Source: a candidate division SR1 bacterium (GTDB lineage Bacteria > Patescibacteriota > Gracilibacteria > Absconditabacterales > Absconditicoccaceae). From it: 64,000 nt of DNA. Shown here piece after piece: positions 34,715-43,513 of this stretch. Positions within the stretch are counted from its first letter, which is position 1, and each line of letters starts with the position of its first letter. The stretch lies in the NCBI GenBank assembly GCA_026397515.1, contig JAPLUU010000005.1, forward strand, positions 1 through 64,000, written 5' to 3'. The notes beneath the pieces were generated by a model. It saw only the letters and a program-made list of their open reading frames with translations, had not been told where the DNA came from and made no database searches. A program made the translations under genes and the position numbers.

Positions 34715-35797
34715 ATGACTGATGAAGAAGTAAAAGACATACCACAAACCTGAGATGATACTACATTAGAATCATGAGCAGATACCATAGAAGATACCAA
34801 ACAGCAATTAGCTGAAGCATATCTTTTGTTTCTCGACCAACAAAAATGATGAGCATTTGCTACGGGGGCATGATTATGAGTCAACCTTAATCCTCTCCAA
34901 AAAGATGCGATAGAATATTTGACGACGGAAACTGCCGTGACAAAAAAGACAGATATATTTTCTACTATCGGAAAAAATATCGAAAAAAATATCAAAAAGA
35001 AATTTATAGAAACATTTACCTGATGAACTCTTATAGAATACGATAAAGCAAAATTAAATAAGATGAAAGCGTTGATAGTAGCAAACAAAGATAATCAAAC
35101 TAAGCTTCAGGAACTTATTACTCAAATACAAGCAGGTACAGATCCTACCATAGACACCTTGGCTGATGATAAGACAAAAACACCTGTGGTTGTTCCCGTA
35201 GTTACTCCGGAAAGCAAGGTCGAATATACGGACAAAACAAATAGAGATAAAGTTATTACTGCCTTAGACGCTATCTTGGCAAAAGACGCGAAGACTGCTA
35301 TACCATATGTTTGGTGAGGTAAAGATATAGAAACTCAGTGAGGAGTCGATTGTTCTTGATTATTATATGATACTATAAAAGATGCATGACTTAATGAAAA
35401 ATTATTCAGTTCGAGATCAGCATTTCTAGATTTGGAAACCAAACTCGTAGAATTAGATGCTGATAAGAAAATCAAGAAGGATGGTCTTGAAAATATTCAG
35501 AAATGAGATTTTATATTTTGGAATAGTACAAATCCTAAGTATTCACGATCAGCTGGAGAAATACCAACGATTACAAAAGATAATAAAGACTACCGTATTC
35601 ATCATATCGCATTTATAGATAAGATTAATTATGATGACGGTACTATCGATGTCGTAGAGTCAAATGGTTCTGAAGGAGTAACAAAAAGCACAGTAGATGT
35701 TAACTACTGGCTTACAACAACGGATAAACATGTTTCAGAATTATATGTAGCGCATGTAAATTATGATACTTTCGCACCCGTAACTGCAGCACTATAG
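34715..35797 (+). CDS. NlpC/P60-type peptidoglycan hydrolase
   Basis: 360 aa, 23 bases after the giant gene. The N-terminal 190 residues are acidic and helical, with FATGAGLGVNLNPLQKDAIE and a Pro/Val linker. The C-terminal domain has the NlpC/P60 signature AIPYVWGGKDIETQGGVDCS with catalytic Cys213, then KGDFIFWNST, and RIHHIAFIDK with the catalytic His (296 or 297) followed by VVESNGSEG. These enzymes cut D-Glu-diamino acid bonds in peptidoglycan stems. No signal peptide is evident, so export would need a dedicated route. Its position as last gene of the 26-36 kb run suggests it works with the giant protein. Confidence 0.85.
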
Positions 35798-35801
35798 TAT
35801 T

Positions 35802-36419
35802 CTAGATATCTTTGATGATTTTTTTAACCACTCAGATAACTTTCGTTTCATCATATTTGCTGATTTCTATATTATCAAAAAACCTATTCACTGATTCCAA
35901 AAACAATTTTCCGTCTTGTTTGACTATTTTTTTCAATTTTGGAAGATCGTTATGTACTACGAATACGTAATCATTGATATCATAACTTGGTTGTTGCTTA
36001 ATCAAAACTAAGTCACCGTCCTGTATCTTTGGTTCCATGCTATTCCCTTTGGCTCTGACAAAAAAACATTTGCTGACATCTTTGACACCAAGCATCGCTA
36101 TCGTTGCAGGTATTTTTTCTTGGGAATATTCATCGACAACTTTTTTTCCTTTATTTCCACATTGAGCGAATCCATAGATGGGAAGCTGAACAATATCGTT
36201 CAAGTTATCCGTGATGCTCTCCCTGATCAATCTATATCCTTGATCATCTTTTACAAAATATCATTTCAAAACGAGTTGATTTAATTTATTCAACACCGTC
36301 TGTGGATGACCCGCTCAGATATTGTGGGCTATTTCTCTCAGGGTGATTCATTCTTGATTGGTATTTTTTTTAAAGAAAGCAATGAGCGATCTTTGAATAG
36401 TATCTAATTCTTTTTGCAT
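35802..36419 (-). CDS. lexA: LexA-type SOS repressor
   Basis: 205 aa, ATG at 36419. The N-terminal winged helix has TIQRSLIAFFKKNTNQEGIT, REIAHNIGAGHPQTVLNKLN and QLVLKGYFVKDDQGYRLI. The C-terminal peptidase domain has cleavage site QCGNKG (Cys-Gly, as in UmuD, rather than the usual Ala-Gly), Ser in GNSMEPKIQDGDLVLI, and Lys in DLPKLKKIVKQDG. It should repress SOS genes and be cut when RecA filaments form. It ends 4 bases from the converging NlpC/P60 gene and is divergent from recA across a 312-base region with repeated boxes, so it probably controls both itself and recA. Confidence 0.92.
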
Positions 36420-36731
36420 CTATATATAGTCAAAAAATAAATAGAATTTGTCCTGTATTTTTGTCAGTATAAGAATCTCTTTGACAGTGTCAAGTAAATT
36501 TTGACAAAATCAAGTATATTTTTGACAGATATTAGAAAAGCGCTTTAGCATACGAAAAAAATCTCTTGATTTTCTGAAAAAATTCTGTAATATTGATTTC
36601 GTTGATGAAAATATGTTCGAAAAAAATAATATATCTGAGTTGTGCGATATCTATCGTAAACCAAATAATTATTGCTCGATATTTCCATCATAGGTATATT
36701 CATTCGTTTTATAATCTTATCGCAGTATAGT
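36420..36731. promoter_or_regulatory. lexA-recA divergent regulatory region
   Basis: No gene. It contains a cluster of TTGACA boxes close to lexA (36481-36535) and a TGAAAATATGTTCG site (36606-36619) that is 12/14 identical to the Gram-positive LexA box. A/T-rich promoter-like stretches face both ways. Confidence 0.7.
36481..36535. promoter_or_regulatory. Phased operator-like array
   Basis: TTGACAGTGTCAAGTA, TTGACAAAATCAAGTA and TTGACAGATATTAG start at 36481, 36501 and 36522, i.e. 20-21 bases or two helical turns apart. The first is a perfect palindrome (TTGACA-G-TGTCAA). A related TTGTCAGTATAAG lies at 36460. Probable binding sites of LexA; not proven. Confidence 0.55.
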
Positions 36732-37811
36732 ATGACAACAAAAAAACAAGAATTGCAGGAAGCTTTCAAAAGTATTGAAAAGCAATTTGGAAAAGGTGCC
36801 ATTATGAGAATGGGGGATAATGCAAATGTAGGTCTTGTAAGTACATTTCACAGTGGATCGTATGTACTTGATTTAATTCTTGGATGAGGATATCCAGAAG
36901 GAAGAGTCGTAGAAATCTACGGACCTGAATCATCTGGTAAAACTACTATTGCGCTTCACGCGATAGCAGAGATTCAAAAGAGAGGAGAGACCTGTGCATT
37001 CATCGATGCAGAGCATGCACTTGATCCTCAATACGCAAGAAAACTTTGAGTAGATGTCGATAACCTTTTGCTTTCACAACCAGATTTTGGAGAACAAGCA
37101 TTACAGATTGCTGAAGAATTAGCAAAATCATGAGCTATCAAATTGATTGTCATAGATTCTGTAGCAGCTTTGGTTCCTAGAGCTGAAGTAGAAGGAGATA
37201 TGGGAGATTCATATATGGGTCTTCAAGCAAGGATGATGTCTCAAGGATTGAGAAAATTGTCAGGAGTTCTCGCAAAAAGTGGAACAACATGTATATTCAT
37301 CAACCAAATTCGTATGAAAATAGGCGTAATGTTTGGTAATCCAGAAACTACTCCAGGAGGTAATGCACTCAAATTCTTTGCATCTCAAAGAGTAGAAATT
37401 CGTAGAGGAGATAAATTACTTCTCGATAAAGAACAGATTGGGTATTTAGCAAAAATCAAGATATCAAAAAACAAAATCTCTGCACCGTTCAAAACAGCAG
37501 AATTACCAGTTAAACGAGGTGTTGGATATGATAAGACCGCAGATATCGTAGAAGCAGCTACTGCACTCAAATTAGTAGATAGAGCAGGAGCATTCTATAC
37601 CTTTGGTAAACAAAAATTCCAAGGTAAAGAAAAATTTATAGCAGCGTTAGATAGTGATCCAAAGACAAGAGCGAGCATAGAAAAAGATATCCAAAATAAA
37701 GTCAAAGAGATGAGAATGGGAAAAAAAGTTCTTGATGATGAAGCACTCGTAGCTGTAGAAGCTGAAGTGGAGGAAGAAGCAGCTGAAGCATTAGCTGAAA
37801 TAGGAGAATAG
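36732..37811 (+). CDS. recA: Recombinase RecA
   Basis: 359 aa. [20 protein letters not shown] begins the protein. Walker A is [10 protein letters not shown] near residue 64, followed by [32 protein letters not shown], Walker [17 protein letters not shown], the loop 1 region [20 protein letters not shown], loop 2 [20 protein letters not shown] and [14 protein letters not shown]. The acidic tail is [12 protein letters not shown]. At least three glycines in invariant positions are UGA, which gives the clearest proof of code 25 here. It drives homologous recombination and triggers LexA self-cleavage. The upstream region carries operator-like repeats. Confidence 0.98.
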
Positions 37812-37846
37812 TAGGGTTTGTTTAGCAACTGTCCTTATTATATTGT

Positions 37847-37899
37847 TATACCGATGATTTTAGCCTACCTTAACGGGTAGGTTAAAAACAATCGGTATA
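37847..37899. repeat. Long imperfect inverted repeat after recA
   Basis: TATACCGATGATTTTAGCCTACC pairs with GGTAGGTTAAAAACAATCGGTATA around TTAACG. The stem of about 23 pairs is not followed by a T-run, so it is not a simple terminator. It may be an mRNA-stabilising stem, a small structured RNA or a MITE relic. Confidence 0.6.
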
Positions 37900-37928
37900 G
37901 CAAGCTACCAAACATATAATATACCAAA

Positions 37929-37962
37929 TAAAAAAATCTCTGCAGCAACCAGAGATTTTTTT
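37929..37962 (+). terminator. recA terminator
   Basis: AATCTCT / AGAGATT stem with loop GCAGCAACC, A-run before and T-run after. Confidence 0.8.
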
Positions 37963-37966
37963 AAAT

Positions 37967-37997
37967 AAAAAAAGTGAACCTCCCAAAAAGGAGGTTC
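37967..37997 (-). terminator. Terminator of the 38018 gene
   Basis: On the minus strand, GAACCTCC-TTTTTG-GGAGGTTC followed by a T-rich run. Confidence 0.85.
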
Positions 37998-38017
37998 GTT
38001 ATACGTAATCTTATTCT

Positions 38018-38767
38018 TTACTTCTGAGATGGGATAGAAACGATAGTGCCACCGCTTATTCCATAGATAATGTATTCAGGTATGATTTCATTTCCCTGAG
38101 GAAGATAAGGTGCCCACTCTAATTTAGAAGATTTGTTTATAAATATTGCAGGAGCTTTTAGATTCCTTTTTGGTTTTTTGTACTTGATCATAAACCAATT
38201 TCCAGTAGTTCTGTAATATTCTTCCTCGGCTTTTTGGTACTGTGCTTCAGATACTTTACATTGCATCTTAGCAGAAAATAATATACGCATTACCGAGGGG
38301 CTATCCTTTATCTTGGTGATAAGACTATCTACATCATATAACACTTGTTTGTTTTCTGTGTGACAAGTGATAAGATGTAAATCTGAATGATACTTTTTGC
38401 CACCTATCATAACGAATGTTAGGCGTAAGGAAAATATTGTATCGTCACTGAAAAAAGAATAATGTGAAATAGAATAAGATGCAGCATTCCCGGGAATAGA
38501 ATCTTTTGTTTCATTGATTTCTATAACCGTATAAAGTAAAGAATCAACGAAATAATCATCTGTGTACAAAAACCAATGGGTATAATCCCAGGAAATATCT
38601 ATAATTCCTTGGTAAGGGGAAACCCACATGAATGGTCCTGAACCCATATCACCATGTTTTATAATACTATCTTTGGTGACACTGGTTATTGTCTCTATTC
38701 CAGTAATCTGTGCATTGGCAATTCTTATAAAAGCCATAAGTGCAAACATAAAAACTAATTTTTTCAT
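38018..38767 (-). CDS. Secreted hypothetical protein, probable Bacteroidota origin
   Basis: 249 aa. The signal peptide KKLVFMFALMAFIRIANAQ ends in the AQ junction common in Bacteroidota exported proteins. The mature part is beta-rich and unrecognised (GPFMWVSPYQGIIDISWDYT; PYLPQGNEIIPEYIIYGISG). All 13 glycines use GGN codons, whereas most neighbours use UGA for a sizeable share. The upstream region has TTGACA about 75 bases before the start with TATATTTA about 22 bases further on, and a private terminator follows. It therefore looks like a single-gene insertion from a standard-code donor. The function is unknown. Confidence 0.75.
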   Translation of the reverse strand: MKKLVFMFALMAFIRIANAQITGIETITSVTKDSIIKHGDMGSGPFMWVSPYQGIIDISWDYTHWFLYTDDYFVDSLLYTVIEINETKDSIPGNAASYSISHYSFFSDDTIFSLRLTFVMIGGKKYHSDLHLITCHTENKQVLYDVDSLITKIKDSPSVMRILFSAKMQCKVSEAQYQKAEEEYYRTTGNWFMIKYKKPKRNLKAPAIFINKSSKLEWAPYLPQGNEIIPEYIIYGISGGTIVSIPSQK

Positions 38768-38862
38768 AGTCGTTTTTTTATATGTATTATTTTTGTTTGT
38801 TTATATATTTATAAATATACTATATTTATTCTAATATAAATGTCAAGTATAAAGATTAAAAG

Positions 38863-38883
38863 AAAAAACTCCATTATTTGGAG
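38863..38883 (-). terminator. Weak terminator of CHAP gene
   Basis: CTCCA-AATAA-TGGAG on the minus strand followed by TTTTT. Confidence 0.55.
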
Positions 38884-38911
38884 CGTTTCTATGGAAAAAA
38901 GTATACTAGAA

Positions 38912-40246
38912 CTATTTAACTTCTAGATTAAATTCACCAATTTTAGTATCGTCTATAGAGATGACGATAGTAGCTATTCAGATTTTTTGACCAAGGATAG
39001 AAATATCTACAGATCAATTATTTATCATCTGAATGTTTGATATATCTGTTTGAAGTGAATCGTTCGTGGAAAGTATAGTAAATGAGAACGGCAATAAACC
39101 AGAATATGGATTTCCGTCCTTATCTTTTATTTCAAGGGTAAGTGTTGCTACTTCACCAAGTTTAAGTGGTGATTTTGAAACAAGCGTCGCTACAAGATCG
39201 TTTTGCGTCATAAAGTGTGTGGCGATATCACTCAAGTTTTCGAAAGTGAGTACCAATTTTTTATAGAGTGAATTTTGTGAAATAGCAGTAGGGATGTTTG
39301 GTATAACTACTTCTGGAATAGTTGGTGTGGTTGGAATTACTACTGGTGTAGTAGGAACTATAGGAGTCGTTGGTTGTGTAGGTACTATGATTGTTGGTAT
39401 AACTACTTCTGGAATAGTTGGTGTGTTGATGATTGGTACATTTACCACGGGTTTAGGAGAAATCACGGGTGGCAATATCTGTGGAATAATACTATTGGTT
39501 CCTGTATGTATTATCGGTAGCGTTGAATCGCCTGAGGTTACCATCTGATCTGTAGGAATAGTTGTTCTACTGTTGTAAATATAACATTCTACATTGGCAG
39601 TAGTAAGATCTTCTCGACGATCAGACATTTGTCCTCTTCCTACTCGTGCCATATCTCTTACAATTATTTTTTTCAATGTTCTATCATAATGAAGTACTTT
39701 ACCTACATGACCATAGGATCAAAATTTTCCACCTGCATTGTATACTACCAATGCTCACTGACTAGGAGCCATTCAAATTTTATATCAGGTATCATACGCA
39801 TTTTTACATCGATCGACTGCGTTTCCTCACCATGTTCTTTGTTGTGTTTGTTCATCGATAAAGGGAAAAAATTCTGGAGAAATCCTTGCTGCTCCATAGG
39901 TACAGTATCATTTTGCAAATGAATTTTCTACATCCAAATCCATATTCCAGATAGAAATAATATTTCATAGTTTAAGTGATGCTGTAGGATTTTGTATTGC
40001 ACTAAGTAAATGCTGTGCAGTTTCACTAGCATTATTTCTGTATAAGTCTTGATTGAGTCCTGTGAGATTAGTAAATCAAAATCATGTAAGCGTTATAAAA
40101 CAAACCACCACAAGTTCAAGAGTATGAAAAAGATGGTGATGTAAAATATTTGTTATATGAAAAATTTTATGCACATGTCTATCAAAGTGCTTTTTTAAAT
40201 GATGATGAATTTTTTGATGAAGTGTTAACTTCTTTTTTCTTCTCAT
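38912..40246 (-). CDS. CHAP-domain peptidoglycan hydrolase with Pro/Thr linker
   Basis: 444 aa. The basic, His-rich N-terminus (KIHHHLKKHFDRHVHKIFHI) is followed by one membrane helix near residues 43-60 (LELVVVCFITLTGFGF). The CHAP domain has the nucleophile in AKGYCTYGAARISPEF (Cys115), then TWGGNAVDRCKNAYDTGYKI, APSQGALVVYNAGG and the His in SYGHVGKVLHYD. The linker of about 80 residues repeats TPTIPEVVIP. The C-terminus is an Ig-like beta domain (LTLEIKDKDGNPYSGLLPF). CHAP enzymes act as amidases or endopeptidases on peptidoglycan. This one would sit on the outer face of the membrane. UGA glycines show it is native. Confidence 0.88.
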
Positions 40247-40432
40247 CAAACTTTCGTGAATAAAAGTTTACATCTAATTATACTCGGAAATACGATTTTT
40301 GTCAAATATTGAGTGACTTTTTTTACTTAGGAAAATTTGACAAATAAAATTTTGAGAATTATTTTTTGATTGCATTACATCGCTAAAAAAGTACATTTTA
40401 TTTATCTCTATTTGATCTTGATTATTTGATTG

Positions 40433-41560
40433 ATGAACAAACATATCTTATTTGTCCTAGATTATTATCTTCCTCATAAAGGCTGATCGGAAACGGTATT
40501 TGAAGCCATTATTTCTCGTTTATTGACAAAGTGATACACGGTTTCTGTCCTGACAAGTCATCATGATCCCAAACTTCCTGCCGAAGAACATAAGGAATTG
40601 TTTCATATCTATAGAATCGGAAAAAGTAGAATCAGTTTTATGTTTTGTGCCTTATCCAAAGGAATTGCTATTTTCAAAAAAAATAAAGATATTTCACTTA
40701 TTCATACAACTACCTATTGATGAGCTATCCCTGCATCATTGCTGGGGAAAATATTTCACAAAAGAGTAATCCTTACCGTCCATGAAATATTTTGAAAATT
40801 ACGAATGTCATACAAGTGATTATGGAGAGGCCGATTATACAAACTTTTTGAAAAGATAATTTTCTGGTTTCCCTATGATCTCTATCACTGCGTATCCTAT
40901 TATACGATGAATTCTCTACGTCTGACCTATAGGATTACGGATAAAAAAATCACGATGATCCATAATGGTGTAGATACCAATTTTCGAAATCCTGACGAAG
41001 TTTCTGCATTCGATATCAAAACATGGAAAAATAATTATGGACGAAATAATAAATTCGTCATTACCTATTATGGTCATGCAGGTAAATCCAAGTGATTAGA
41101 TTACCTAGTTCGTGCCTTACCTGAGCTCGTTACTGTAGATCCACAATTACTGTTTGTATTCAACCTCATTGATTCCAAAAGGACGGAATATATCAAAGAA
41201 ACAATCAGAAAATATCATCTCTGATCATCCGTTCAAATATTCGATGGCTTCGAAAAAGATGAACTTCGTACCTTGATTGCAAGCTCCGATATGATAGTTG
41301 CTCCGTCATTGTCTGAGTGATTTGGTTCTGTACACACCGAAAGCGTAGCAATGAATAAACCACTTCTCACGACCTATATTGCATCTCTTCCAGAAGTCGT
41401 TCGAGGTAATGTAAAATTTATTCCACCTACATCAAAGAGAGAAATTATTCAAGCGATTCTTGAACGTGATACACGAATAGGAAATTCTGATTTCATAATT
41501 CCATACAAAGAGTTTTCTCGAAATACGACTGTCAAAGAGCTGATAAAACACTATCACTAA
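40433..41560 (+). CDS. Glycosyltransferase family 4 protein
   Basis: 375 aa, GT-B fold. The N-terminal HILFVLDYYLPHKGGSETVF is the usual acceptor-domain start with the GG loop (GGC plus UGA). Next come HTTTYGGAIPASLLGK and VILTVHEIFGKL. The linker motif is KITMIHNGVDTNFRN; the donor domain has FVITYYGHAGKSKGLDYLVR, VQIFDGFEKDELRTLIASSD and APSLSEGFGSVHTESVAMNK, containing the EGFG.v..E nucleotide-sugar site. It probably adds a sugar to a lipid-linked or surface glycan. It is divergent from the CHAP gene, and a bidirectional terminator separates it from the giant surface gene. Confidence 0.93.
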
Positions 41561-41565
41561 TAAAA

Positions 41566-41600
41566 AATTCCCCTGTCAAAAAAGTCAGAGGAATTTTTTT
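41566..41600. terminator. Bidirectional terminator
   Basis: AATTCCCCTG / CAGAGGAATT imperfect stem with flanking A- and T-runs, between the converging glycosyltransferase and giant surface genes. Confidence 0.75.
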
Positions 41601-41617
41601 TAAAATATATTTTTTAT

Positions 41618-43513
41618 TTATTTAAGATTTGCATTGTGGATAAATTCTTTTGTAGCGTCTAAGCTATCAAAATATCTTTCTGTTGTAAAAGTATATGAAG
41701 ATATTTGTCCTTCGGTATTTTTGAAGAAGTAGAATACCTTGTGATTTGGTGCGGTGTATGGAGAAGTTTGTCGTGTTCCATCGATTGAGACACGTCACCA
41801 TCGAGCTTTAATTGACTTTGCATCTGCATATTGTGATCATAGTCGATTATTTCTATCAATATCATATTTCAAGACATCAAGTGTAGGATAATATTTTGGT
41901 GTGATAAAATTTGTCGAAGTAAATTGTTTTTTCCCAGAATCGTACGTGATTCTGTATTTCTTACCATTTGGTGCAGTATAAATTCCATTTATTATTCGTG
42001 AAGTACCAGCGATATCAGTAGTGTTTGTTTCTCCTCAGTTACCATCATATTGATCAGCGAGATCATAGAGGTATTGTAAGGCATCACGTTTACTATTGTC
42101 GGAAGCACTTGTTCCTAGATCATCTATTTTACTTTGAAGCATAACCATAAATGAACTGAAGAATTCATCTTGTTTTACACCATTATACACATCTCTAAGT
42201 GCTTCAAATATTGCTATGATTTGAAGTCTTTCTGTAGTAGAGAGATCAGTAGAAATATCTGTATAGTCATTGTTATTATTAGCATCTTCTTCAGTTTCTG
42301 TGGTGACACGGAATAGAGCAGTTATTCATCCTATATTCAAGGTACTAGTCACTAACGTATCATAATCAATACTAGAATTCATTTCAATTTTTACTGTCCA
42401 TCCATTTTGGATATATCAAGTTGTTCCCACCATAACTCCACTAATGTATAATACTCATCTTGTGATACTTGCAAGTACTGGAGCATTTATTCACGTGATA
42501 GTAACAGTATTAGATCCATAGATATGGTTGACGGTTGCGTTAGTTACCGTATTGAAACTAAATTGATCTGGGGTAGTATCAGAAACTGTACCACTATAAT
42601 AGAATGGCTGAGCTACAGATTCTCATATGTTTCATAATCTATCTATAAATAGAACCTTTCGATATAAAGTACCACTCATGCCAATCGTTAAGTTTGGTAT
42701 AGTTACGGAAGGTGTAGTAGTAAATCCAGAAGCGAGAAGCGTTCCAAAAGATGAAGTAGGAGAGATAAGATATTGATATCAAGAAAGACCTGCTGCATCA
42801 GCTCATGCTGACCAGTTGAGCGTAAATGCTCATACAAGCGAAGCACCACTTATAGGAGTAGTAAGCGTAGGTATTGGTGCAACAGTATCTAACGTTACTA
42901 AGAATGTTTTCGGAAGTATTGTTCCACTACCATCTACCATACTAATAAAGATATCTTTTGGTCCATCTCATCAGGTAAGGAGAGGTGAAACAGTCATTAA
43001 TGATGAAAGTGTTCATGTAATACTACTAGGATCAATAGATCATGTGATGGTATACAAGACTGGTTCATTCGCCCAAAGGAGAATATTGGCATTACTTTTA
43101 GTAAATCGTTGCGTTCATATATACATAGTATTAGGTCCGGTTAGGGTTGCAGTTCCAGAATAGGGAACATGAATAGTAAATGGTATCATTTGCGTGATAC
43201 CCGTATTACCTGCACGATCACTAGCGATAACATATCGGATATACGAACCATTAAGTAGAGTAAGTGTTCTACTTAGTGAAGTAGTATTTCCTGTATTTTG
43301 TTGTGTTCATGTGAGTGAGAAATAATATCCAGACATATTAGTATCTAATCCTGTTCGTGTGAAGACTACTGTATTACTTCCAGTAATAAGTTGACCGCTT
43401 GCAGGGAGTGTTCATGTGACAGAAGGATTGATTTTATCTATGGTAAAAATAATACCAGTAGAATTTCCAATAGTATCTGATACAATGAATATGTGTGTTC
43501 ATGTAGTAGTCAT
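41618..43513 (-). CDS. Giant surface protein, C-terminal part (after frameshift)
   Basis: 631 aa from the first in-frame ATG (43513), but coding similarity continues up to about 43600. It holds Ig-like/bacterial surface repeats (FTIDKINPSVTGTLPASG), an FN3-like domain (AFTLNWSAGADAAGLSGY) and a helical block. The terminal part has two copies of a YTAPNGKKY-type motif, each followed by LD..K, as in NGIYTAPNGKKYRIT and QTSPYTAPNHKVFYFF. There is no signal peptide, so this part is functional only if joined to the 43434-46376 frame. I read it as the C-terminal portion of a single protein of about 1586 codons split by an indel. Confidence 0.7.

Noticed and set aside
26162-35797. Apparent degraded or fragmented genes with many in-frame stops
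   Set aside because: All internal stops are UGA; the frames are continuous when UGA is Gly, so these are intact genes.
36732-37811. Selenocysteine insertion as explanation of in-frame UGA
   Set aside because: UGA replaces glycine in dozens of proteins and no Cys-equivalent sites are involved.
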